This document shows, in pieces, positions 7,283 to 12,217 of a DNA stretch of 12,217 nucleotides; position 1 is the stretch's first letter; each line of letters opens with the position of its first letter. Location: the NCBI GenBank assembly GCA_947629115.1, contig CANRCL010000027.1:1-12217 (forward strand), read 5' to 3'. The notes beneath the pieces are model-generated. The model did no database searches. It was not told the origin of the DNA and was given only the letters and a program-made list of their open reading frames with translations. Position numbers and translations under genes: made by a program. Origin of the DNA: an uncultured Bacilli bacterium. Lineage in GTDB: Bacteria; Bacillota_I; Bacilli_A; RF39; UBA660.

Positions 7283-8461
7283 ATGTTAGAGATTTATCAA
7301 AAATGTGAAAAAAATAAAGAAAATATTTATGGAATAAAAAAAGTAGAAGAATTAGATAGGCCATTTTTACTTTGTATGTCGGCTCAAGATTTTTATGATA
7401 AATCAGTTTTTGGAATGATTAAGATTGGGGCTGAAGCAGCAAGAGTTAGAACGACTAATGAAATGGCTGGTGGTTTTAAAATTAATGAAATGCCTGTTGA
7501 TTTTTTAGGCTTAAAATTTAAAAAAGATGAAAATTATAAAAATAGTTATCAAGAAGTTGTTGATAGATTTCTTTACCCCTTTTTAACTAAAAATGGTTTA
7601 GAAGTATCGCAAATTAAAAAGCAAGCATTAAAGGCTAATTTTATGACTTATTGTAATGGTACTTTAGTATATAATGATATAGAACAATATTTAAAAGAAA
7701 AATTTCTTCAAGATGGTTTAACGGAAGAAGAGATAATTTCTATTTTAAGATGTTTTTCACTGGTGGCTTTAGGTACTGATTTTGATACTAGTAAATTATA
7801 TGGAACCACTATTACTTTTGTAGATGTTAATGATGCAGAAACCTTTAGTGAAAAAACGGAATATTTTAATGATTTATTACAATCTCAAAATAAAAAAAGA
7901 GTATATGGTACTTTAGAAAATCAAAATAATTTTTTATATGTTTATAGTGGAGTTGGTCGCCATAGTGTTAAAGAATTTTTAAAAGATGAAAGTATTTGTA
8001 AACCTTTAATTTGTAGTTTAGTGGCTTATTTTTTAGAAAGTTCTATTAAAGGTCAAGAAAGAAGTAGTGAAGATGTTATTACTAAATTAAAAACTTATGC
8101 CATCGAAAATGAAGATATAAAAGAAACGTTGCAAAAATTAGATAATGAAATATCTTATCAAAATTGTCCTCGTTATTCTAAAGAAACAGACGATTTACAA
8201 AGTAGTATAGATGACATTTGTAAAAATTTGATTAAAAAGCAAAAAGAAAGAGAAGATTTGAAAGAACTTTTAGAAAGAGAAAGATTAAGAGTTAGTAATT
8301 TAATAGCAAATATTAAAAATTTTAGTAGTGATATAACTTATATGCAAATTTTGGCTAGTTCTGGTTTATGGCAATTAAATAATGCAAATAGTGATGTTTT
8401 AAATTTACCGAGTGATAGAGAGATAAGAGAATTAGAAAATAAAAGTGAACGTAAAATATAA
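7283..8461 (+). CDS. Unknown 392-aa protein with C-terminal coiled coil
   Basis: I cannot assign a family. I choose ATG 7283 because GAGGGTG (7270-7276) lies 6 nt upstream. An in-frame GTG at 7274 overlaps that ribosome site and is unlikely. There is no signal peptide or membrane span, so it should be cytoplasmic. Residues 1-260 look like a mixed alpha/beta globular domain. Stretches likely to be conserved are RPFLLCMSAQDFYDKSVFG (~26-44), GAEAARVRTTNEMAGG (~49-64), TTITFVDVND (~175-184) and FLYVYSGVGRHSVKEFL (~217-233). The last of these, with Ser, His, Arg and Lys close together, might be an active-site loop, but I cannot match it to a known motif. Residues ~300-345 are charged heptad-like helix rich in E/K/R/L, a probable coiled coil for oligomerisation. 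The gene has its own promoter and a terminator touching its stop codon, so it seems to be transcribed alone. Confidence 0.85.
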   Translation: MLEIYQKCEKNKENIYGIKKVEELDRPFLLCMSAQDFYDKSVFGMIKIGAEAARVRTTNEMAGGFKINEMPVDFLGLKFKKDENYKNSYQEVVDRFLYPFLTKNGLEVSQIKKQALKANFMTYCNGTLVYNDIEQYLKEKFLQDGLTEEEIISILRCFSLVALGTDFDTSKLYGTTITFVDVNDAETFSEKTEYFNDLLQSQNKKRVYGTLENQNNFLYVYSGVGRHSVKEFLKDESICKPLICSLVAYFLESSIKGQERSSEDVITKLKTYAIENEDIKETLQKLDNEISYQNCPRYSKETDDLQSSIDDICKNLIKKQKEREDLKELLERERLRVSNLIANIKNFSSDITYMQILASSGLWQLNNANSDVLNLPSDREIRELENKSERKI

Positions 8462-8485
8462 TCTAGAGTAAAATCTAGATTTTTT
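8460..8485 (+). terminator. Rho-independent terminator after the 392-aa gene
   Basis: AATCTAGA (8460-8467) pairs perfectly with TCTAGATT (8474-8481) across a 6-nt GTAAAA loop, and T's run from 8480 to 8485. The stem has only two G-C pairs, so it may be leaky. Its left arm includes the last two bases of the TAA stop codon. Confidence 0.7.
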
Positions 8486-8533
8486 GTTTAAAATAATTAA
8501 AGTTTCATAGAATTTATTAGGAGTAAAATTATT

Positions 8534-9601
8534 ATGGATTCTTATAAAAAGGCTTTAAGAAAAATTAAGGAAGAACAACTTAAATATCCATTTAGGCAAT
8601 TTTGTTTTGTGAGTAGAGAAATTCCTGGTCCCGAGGGTAAAATAGGCCCAACCGGTCCCGAGGGGAAAATGGGTCCAACCGGTCCCCAAGGCTTACCGGG
8701 AGAAATTGGTCCCCAAGGATTACCTGGTGAAAGAGGTCCAATGGGTCCGACTGGAATGCAAGGTATTCAAGGTATACCCGGTCCAACTGGGGCTCAAGGT
8801 CTACCGGGAATTAATGGCAAAGATGGTACTAGTGTAACAATTTTAGGTAATTATAATACTTATCAAGAATTATTAACCAATCATCCCGAGGGAACGGCGG
8901 GTAGTTCATATTTAGTAGGAAGTGATTTATATGTATGGTCAGAAGAACAAAAATCTTGGATTGATGTTGGAGTAATAAGAGGTCCTCAAGGCGAAATGGG
9001 TCCGGCTGGCCCAGAAGGAAAACAAGGTATTCAAGGTCCCGTTGGTCCGGAAGGAAAGATGGGTCCGACCGGGCCTACCGGAATTCAAGGAGAACAAGGG
9101 ATACCTGGGGAACCGGGACCTTTAAATATTCCAATATCTTTTTTTACAACAACAAGTGAAAATTATCCTAATGGTTTAGAAGTTGAACCGGATGATAATT
9201 TACCAATAAAAAATCAAATAATAAATGATAATAATATCTATTTCAGTCCTCAAAATAATACTTTAACTTTTATAAATGGTGGAACTTATTTAATTAGTTT
9301 TATTGTAATAGCCCATCCTAAACCTAATTCAATGGAAGAAAATGCTAATGTTATTTCAATAGGTTTAAAAAAATTAACTGATTCAACTACATATGCTGGT
9401 TGTTCTCTTGTAGGAAGTCCAGATACATCATCTACTTTAGTAGGGTATAGTGTAATAAATATTTTGCCAACTGATTGGTTTAAACTAGTAAATACGGGTC
9501 AAACTTCTTTTATAGTGGAAAGTCCAAGTTCCAATGTTTTGGGAACAACTGATTCTGGTGTTAGTCCAATGGTTAGTATAATAGTCCAAAAGTTAAAATA
9601 A
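8534..9601 (+). CDS. Collagen-like protein with split Gly-X-Y region and C-terminal beta domain
   Basis: The protein has 355 residues. ATG 8534 has AGGAG 10 nt upstream. Residues 1-31 are a basic, Tyr/Phe-containing N-terminus with no signal peptide and no LPXTG or membrane anchor. Block 1 (32-97) is 22 uninterrupted Gly-X-Y triplets, mostly GPT, GPE, GLP and GIQ. Residues 98-149 form a small non-collagen insert (TSVTILGNYNTYQELL...SYLVGSDLYVW...WIDVG). Similar inserts occur in phage-tail and surface collagen-like proteins of Firmicutes. Block 2 (150-197) is 16 triplets. Residues 198-355 are beta-strand-rich and resemble the trimerising TNF/C1q-like heads of BclA-type proteins; one Cys is at ~283. 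By family, such proteins form trimeric fibres on spore or cell surfaces or on phage tails. Without a secretion signal, a spore-coat or non-classical route is an inference. It is convergent with the DUF2238-like gene, with 7 nt between stops. Its triplet region is richer in G and C than its surroundings. Confidence 0.93.
   Translation: MDSYKKALRKIKEEQLKYPFRQFCFVSREIPGPEGKIGPTGPEGKMGPTGPQGLPGEIGPQGLPGERGPMGPTGMQGIQGIPGPTGAQGLPGINGKDGTSVTILGNYNTYQELLTNHPEGTAGSSYLVGSDLYVWSEEQKSWIDVGVIRGPQGEMGPAGPEGKQGIQGPVGPEGKMGPTGPTGIQGEQGIPGEPGPLNIPISFFTTTSENYPNGLEVEPDDNLPIKNQIINDNNIYFSPQNNTLTFINGGTYLISFIVIAHPKPNSMEENANVISIGLKKLTDSTTYAGCSLVGSPDTSSTLVGYSVINILPTDWFKLVNTGQTSFIVESPSSNVLGTTDSGVSPMVSIIVQKLK
8627..8824 (+). 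repeat. Collagen triplet repeat block 1 (22 Gly-X-Y)
   Basis: This is the DNA encoding 22 consecutive Gly-X-Y triplets. Several near-identical 9-27 bp units repeat, built on GGTCCCGAGGG and ATGGGTCCAACCGGT-like cores, so replication slippage could change the copy number. Confidence 0.85.
8981..9124 (+). repeat. Collagen triplet repeat block 2 (16 Gly-X-Y)
   Basis: This is the DNA encoding 16 consecutive Gly-X-Y triplets after the insert domain. Units such as GPEGKMGPTG are shared with block 1, which suggests one array was split by insertion or that segments were copied between the two. Confidence 0.82.
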
Positions 9602-9608
9602 AAAAGTG

Positions 9609-10172
9609 TTATTTTTTATAGGAGTTTATTAAATATATTATAGATACAACAATATTTCCTAAAAAAGCAATTAACATATCTTCCATCGTATCAAAGACAC
9701 CAGTTGTTAGATGATGTTGAACATCCATTTTTAGAACAATAAAAGTACCAAATTCTACAAATTCCCATAAGGAAGCAATCATTAAAGTAAAGCAAGTCAT
9801 AAATAATAAAGTAAACCATTTATTTTTTTCTTTAGAAATACCGCACCATTCCATAACATATAAGGCCAATATAGCAGTTAATATACCAGATATAAAATGA
9901 GTGAGTAAATCATACCACCATATATTATTAAAAAGATTTATGACACTGCCTAAAAATTGTGATACAAATATAAATATTATATATATAAATTCCATTTGCG
10001 AATTAATTTTAGTATTTAATAATTTGTTAAAAATTCTTGGTAAAAATAAAACTAATATAATGGATAAACTAGGTAATAGTCTATCATAAGAACCCGTACT
10101 ACCACATTTAAATGCATATCCTAAAGATACTAAAGTTATTAAAAATATTAAAACGTTGTTTAATTTTTTCAT
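9609..10172 (-). CDS. Small polytopic membrane protein, DUF2238/YjdF-like
   Basis: The protein has 187 residues and about five to six hydrophobic spans (~5-20, 33-48, 60-82, 88-109, 118-136, 165-184). Polar residues sit in or next to membrane helices in a pattern seen in the DUF2238/YjdF group: WWYDLLTHFISG (85-96, with D88 and H92), LWEFVEFG (135-142, with E137 and E140) and GVFDTMEDMLIAFLG (158-172, with D161 and D165). Such an Asp/His/Glu cluster could bind a metal or proton, but the family's function is not established. ATG 10172 has an AAGGGAAG ribosome site about 7 nt upstream. The gene is transcribed alone from an extended -10 promoter and ends 7 nt from the stop of the convergent collagen-like gene. 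I am confident that it is a membrane protein, less so of the family name. Confidence 0.75.
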   Translation of the reverse strand: MKKLNNVLIFLITLVSLGYAFKCGSTGSYDRLLPSLSIILVLFLPRIFNKLLNTKINSQMEFIYIIFIFVSQFLGSVINLFNNIWWYDLLTHFISGILTAILALYVMEWCGISKEKNKWFTLLFMTCFTLMIASLWEFVEFGTFIVLKMDVQHHLTTGVFDTMEDMLIAFLGNIVVSIIYLINSYKK

Positions 10173-10200
10173 TTAAATACTTCCCTTGTTTTATTACAAA

Positions 10201-10209
10201 ATTATATCA
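10201..10209 (-). promoter_or_regulatory. Extended -10 promoter for the DUF2238-like gene
   Basis: The minus strand reads TGATATAAT, a full TATAAT with an extended TGn, identical to the box before the 392-aa gene. The -35 region is A/T-rich with no good hexamer. Initiation would be near 10194, about 22 nt before the ATG. Confidence 0.6.
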
Positions 10210-10234
10210 CATTATAAAAAAATATAAAAATTTA

Positions 10235-10253
10235 TTAACAACTATGTTAAAAT
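10235..10253 (+). promoter_or_regulatory. Palindrome plus extended -10 upstream of the HD gene
   Basis: TTAACA (10235-10240) and TGTTAA (10245-10250) form a perfect 6-bp inverted repeat with a 4-bp gap. Its right half overlaps TGTTAAAAT (10245-10253), a possible extended -10 for the HD gene, which starts 33 nt further on. No convincing -35 is present. The palindrome could be an operator, but palindromes this short occur by chance in A/T-rich DNA. Confidence 0.35.
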
Positions 10254-10285
10254 ATTATTTACACAAGTGAAGGTATGGTGAATTT

Positions 10286-11365
10286 ATGAAAAATTATTAT
10301 GATACATTAAATCCAGAAGTTAAAGAATATTTTAAAATTCTATCTCCTATTTTTCCAGATTGGTTATTAGATTATATAAATACTCCAGAAATGCAAAGAA
10401 TAAGTACAATTAGTTTGAGTTGTGGTGATGATTATTCAAAATGTTTTGATGTTAAATACTGGTATTCAAATTTAGAACATAGTGTCGGAGTAGCCCTTAT
10501 TGTATGGCATTTTACTCATGATAAAAAACAAACACTAGCCGGATTATTTCATGATATAGCCACGCCAACATTTAAACATTGTATTGATTATATGAATGGA
10601 GATGCAGAAAATCAAGAATCTACTGAAGAAAGAACAACTGAAATTATTCAAAATTCTAAAGAAATAATGGCATTACTAAATAGAGATGGAATTAAATTAG
10701 AAGAAGTATGTGATTATAAAATATATCCAATTGCAGATAATGATACCCCAAAATTATCTGCCGATAGATTTGAATATACTTTTTCAAGTGGATTAACATT
10801 TTTTAGAGTATGGGAATTAGATAAAATCAAAAAAATATATGATGATATAATTATTTTAAAAAATGAACAAAGTATAGATGAATTAGGATTTAAACATAAA
10901 GATATTTGTGAAGAATATATTAGAATAATTTCCAAACTATGGCCAGAATGGGTAAGTGATAGAGATAGAACAGTAATGCAATTTCTTGCTGATATGTGTA
11001 AATCAATGAACAATGCTGGATATTTAACTATTGATGATTTATATAAATGTTCAGAAAAACAAATAATTGAAAAAATATTAAGTTGTGATGATAAATATTT
11101 ATCTGAAAGTTTTAGAAATTTTATGATGGCCGAAAAAGTCTATAAAAGTGATGAACAATTAGATAATAAATATTGTGTAAATGTTAAGGCTAAAACTAGA
11201 TATATTGTTCCATTAGTGCTAACTGAAAATGGGATTTTTAGAATAAATAATATATCACCAGAGGCTAATCAATATATAGAAGATTATTTGGCATTACCAA
11301 AAGGTGGTTATTGGACTTATTTTGATTTTGACTTTAAACCTTATGTTAGAAAATTGAGTAAATAA
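10286..11365 (+). CDS. HD-superfamily phosphohydrolase (dNTPase/SAMHD1-like)
   Basis: The protein has 359 residues. ATG 10286 has GGTGA starting 9 nt upstream. The metal-binding HD signature is complete: NLEHSVGVA (H65), LAGLFHDIATPTFKH (H89-D90) and LSADRFEYT (D160). The preceding helix MQRISTISLSCG (35-46) and the EHSVGVA context match the dGTPase/SAMHD1/YdhJ branch of the family rather than the cyclic-di-GMP HD-GYP branch. Members hydrolyse phosphoester bonds of nucleotides with divalent metals, many of them releasing triphosphate from dNTPs; the substrate here is unknown. Residues ~170-359 are an extra helical region ending in a beta-like tail (VPLVLTENGIFRINN...GYWTYFDFDF). It appears to be cytoplasmic. 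Ten of its 12 proline codons are CCA, unlike genes to its left, which suggests a separate origin. It lies 230 bp upstream of the AlbA_2-type gene on the same strand. A defence or nucleotide-pool role is inference. Confidence 0.9.
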   Translation: MKNYYDTLNPEVKEYFKILSPIFPDWLLDYINTPEMQRISTISLSCGDDYSKCFDVKYWYSNLEHSVGVALIVWHFTHDKKQTLAGLFHDIATPTFKHCIDYMNGDAENQESTEERTTEIIQNSKEIMALLNRDGIKLEEVCDYKIYPIADNDTPKLSADRFEYTFSSGLTFFRVWELDKIKKIYDDIIILKNEQSIDELGFKHKDICEEYIRIISKLWPEWVSDRDRTVMQFLADMCKSMNNAGYLTIDDLYKCSEKQIIEKILSCDDKYLSESFRNFMMAEKVYKSDEQLDNKYCVNVKAKTRYIVPLVLTENGIFRINNISPEANQYIEDYLALPKGGYWTYFDFDFKPYVRKLSK

Positions 11366-11516
11366 TACATTATTTCAATACTTTCGGTCCTTTTTTTAAA
11401 TATCAAAATATATATAAATCCCAAAACAAGAGCAGTACACATTTGGAAAAATGTTAACTTCTATGTGTGATTATAATATTATATTTTTACAAAATCAATA
11501 TTAAAACAATTATTTC
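11366..11516. other. A/T-rich intergenic region without a recognisable gene
   Basis: This is the left part of the 230-bp gap between the HD gene and the AlbA_2-type gene. It holds a T7 run (11391-11397) with no good stem before it, and a small perfect hairpin, ACATTT-GGAA-AAATGT (11439-11454). A stray TATAAT lies at 11472-11477. I see no ORF with a ribosome site and no RNA gene. Confidence 0.5.
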
Positions 11517-11525
11517 CTAGGAAAT
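11512..11525. repeat. 14-bp perfect palindrome heading the repeat array
   Basis: ATTTCCTAGGAAAT equals its own reverse complement. Its right half (TAGGAAAT) is the core of the tandem 11-bp repeats that follow, so the array begins with one full dyad and continues with half-sites. Confidence 0.8.
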
Positions 11526-11558
11526 TACTAGGAAATTACTAGGAAATTACTAGGAAAT
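11517..11558 (+). repeat. Four tandem 11-bp repeats (CTAGGAAATTA)
   Basis: Copies start at 11517, 11528, 11539 and 11550. The first three are identical and the last is truncated to CTAGGAAAT. The 11-bp period is close to one helical turn, so all copies face the same side of the DNA. The array ends 4 bp before a TATAAT box, which places the -35 position inside it. This suits a regulatory binding array. Confidence 0.9.
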
Positions 11559-11562
11559 ATAG

Positions 11563-11568
11563 TATAAT
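11563..11568 (+). promoter_or_regulatory. -10 box for the AlbA_2-type gene
   Basis: TATAAT is a full match 27 nt before the ATG at 11596, which has a strong GGAGGTG ribosome site (11585-11591). The hexamer 17 bp upstream is TAGGAA, part of the repeat array and only a 3/6 match to the -35. The promoter may therefore need an activator on the repeats, or may be blocked by a repressor there. Confidence 0.65.
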
Positions 11569-11595
11569 GGATTTAGTAATAATTGGAGGTGTAAA

Positions 11596-12217
11596 ATGAT
11601 AGAAACTATCGAAAACTCAAGAACTGAATTTAAAGTCAAATTGGTTGATGATTTAGAAGAGTCAGTTATAGCCTTTTTAAATAAAGATGGGGGTAATATT
11701 TATATTGGCGTTAATGATAATGGAAATATAGTAGGTTTAAAAAGCAATATTGATTTATTGCAAAGAAAAGTTAAAGATAGGATTATTTCTAATATTGAAC
11801 CATCTGTTTTAGGGCTATTTGATTTGGAAATTTTAGAAAAAGATGGTAAAAATTATTTGAAAATAATTGTTGCTAAGGGAGTTGAAACACCATATCATAT
11901 AAAAGGTATGGGAATGACTCCAGATAGTTGTTTTATAAGAGTAGGAAGTTCTAATGAAAGAATGGATGAACATTTAATAAATAAAATGTTTAGGGAAAGA
12001 ACAAGAAATTCATTAAAAAATATTATATCTCCAAGACAAGATTTAACTTTTAGAGATTTAAAGATTTATTATGTGGAAAAAGGATTTGAAGTGGGAAATA
12101 ACTTTGAAAAACAATTAGACTTTTATACTGAAGATGGAAAATACAATTATGTTGCCTATCTTCTAGCAGATGAAAATCGTGCCTCAATTAAAGTGGCAAA
12201 ATATGCTGGCGATGATG
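11596..12217 (+). CDS. AlbA_2/Schlafen-type putative DNA-binding protein, 3' end cut by window
   Basis: 207 codons are visible and the frame is still open at the right edge. Residues 1-125 match the AlbA_2 (Schlafen AlbA_2) domain: ENSRTEFKVK (6-15), ESVIAFLNKDGGNIYIGVNDNGNIVGL (21-47), LEILEKDGKNYLKIIVAKG (~76-94), TPYHIKGMG (~97-105) and CFIRVGSSNERM (~112-123). In proteins of this type the domain is usually followed by an ATPase/helicase-like or winged-helix C-terminal region, here beyond the edge. They are annotated as putative transcriptional regulators or ATP-dependent helicases. Some occur in phage-defence and mobile contexts. GGAGGTG lies 4 nt before ATG 11596. All four prolines I counted use CCA, as in the HD gene. 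The repeat array directly upstream suggests autoregulation, which is inference. Confidence 0.88.
   Translation, partial: MIETIENSRTEFKVKLVDDLEESVIAFLNKDGGNIYIGVNDNGNIVGLKSNIDLLQRKVKDRIISNIEPSVLGLFDLEILEKDGKNYLKIIVAKGVETPYHIKGMGMTPDSCFIRVGSSNERMDEHLINKMFRERTRNSLKNIISPRQDLTFRDLKIYYVEKGFEVGNNFEKQLDFYTEDGKYNYVAYLLADENRASIKVAKYAGDD

Noticed and set aside
8592..8786. 64-residue minus-strand ORF inside the collagen-like gene
   Set aside because: It is the antisense shadow of the Gly-X-Y repeats; its own protein is a low-complexity mirror of the repeat and it has no ribosome site.
9901..10089. 62-residue plus-strand ORF inside the DUF2238-like gene
   Set aside because: It lies wholly antisense to a coherent membrane protein and has no recognisable domain or ribosome site.
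10714..11013. 99-residue minus-strand ORF inside the HD gene
   Set aside because: It overlaps conserved HD-protein codons, including the region of D160, and shows no family features.
11380..11400. Terminator after the HD gene at the T7 run
   Set aside because: The bases before the T-run (CTTTCGGTCC) do not form a stem; only a weak A/T pairing with a 2-nt loop exists further upstream.
11517..11558. Possible CRISPR or plasmid iteron array
   Set aside because: The units are 11 bp with no spacers, so this is not CRISPR. No replication gene is visible nearby, and the position against a -10 box fits regulation better.
1..12217. TGA read as tryptophan (mycoplasma-type code)
   Set aside because: The tryptophans I checked use TGG and the long frames have no internal TGA, although TGA is also not used as a stop in the seven genes with visible ends.

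Overview
The window is strongly AT-rich, low-GC Gram-positive DNA. Shine-Dalgarno sites are of the GGAGG/GGGTG type, -10 boxes are close to TATAAT, and most third codon positions are A or T. The tryptophan codons I checked are TGG and the long frames contain no in-frame TGA, so this is not a TGA=Trp mycoplasma. All seven stop codons visible here are TAA or TAG. The best fit is an uncultured or anaerobic Bacilli/Firmicutes lineage of the gut type, but no rRNA or marker gene is present to confirm that.

Layout: (1) positions 1-1299, minus strand, hold a membrane-anchored family-3 beta-N-acetylhexosaminidase (NagZ type) whose last residues run off the left edge. (2) 1368-3131, minus, is a 587-residue helical protein of unknown function with an internal duplication. 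It is driven by a perfect consensus promoter flanked by a 9-bp inverted repeat. (3) 3244-4713, plus, is a DAO-type FAD oxidoreductase fused to a C-terminal Rieske [2Fe-2S] domain. Its stop codon abuts the stop of the next, convergent gene. (4) 7160-4714, minus, is a two-gene operon for surface polymer glycosylation: a multi-spanning GT-C transferase followed, after 2 nt, by a GtrB/DPM1-like polyprenyl-phosphate glycosyltransferase. (5) 7283-8461, plus, is an unrecognised 392-residue protein with a C-terminal coiled coil, apparently monocistronic between its own promoter and a terminator. (6) 8534-9601, plus, is a collagen-like protein with two Gly-X-Y blocks split by a small domain and a C-terminal beta domain. 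(7) 10172-9609, minus, is a small polytopic membrane protein resembling DUF2238/YjdF. (8) 10286-11365, plus, is an HD-superfamily phosphohydrolase. (9) 11596 to the right edge, plus, is an AlbA_2/Schlafen-type DNA-binding protein preceded by four tandem 11-bp repeats that end at its -10 box.

The left three quarters read as cell-envelope and housekeeping functions: cell-wall recycling, lipid-linked sugar transfer and a surface filament-like protein. The last ~2 kb (HD protein plus AlbA_2 protein) looks like an accessory segment, because its proline codons are almost all CCA while its neighbours prefer CCT/CCC/CCG. The least explained items are the duplicated 587-residue protein with its operator-like promoter, the orphan coiled-coil protein, and the repeat-flanked promoter of the AlbA_2 gene. 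I see no complete mobile element, CRISPR array, tRNA or rRNA.
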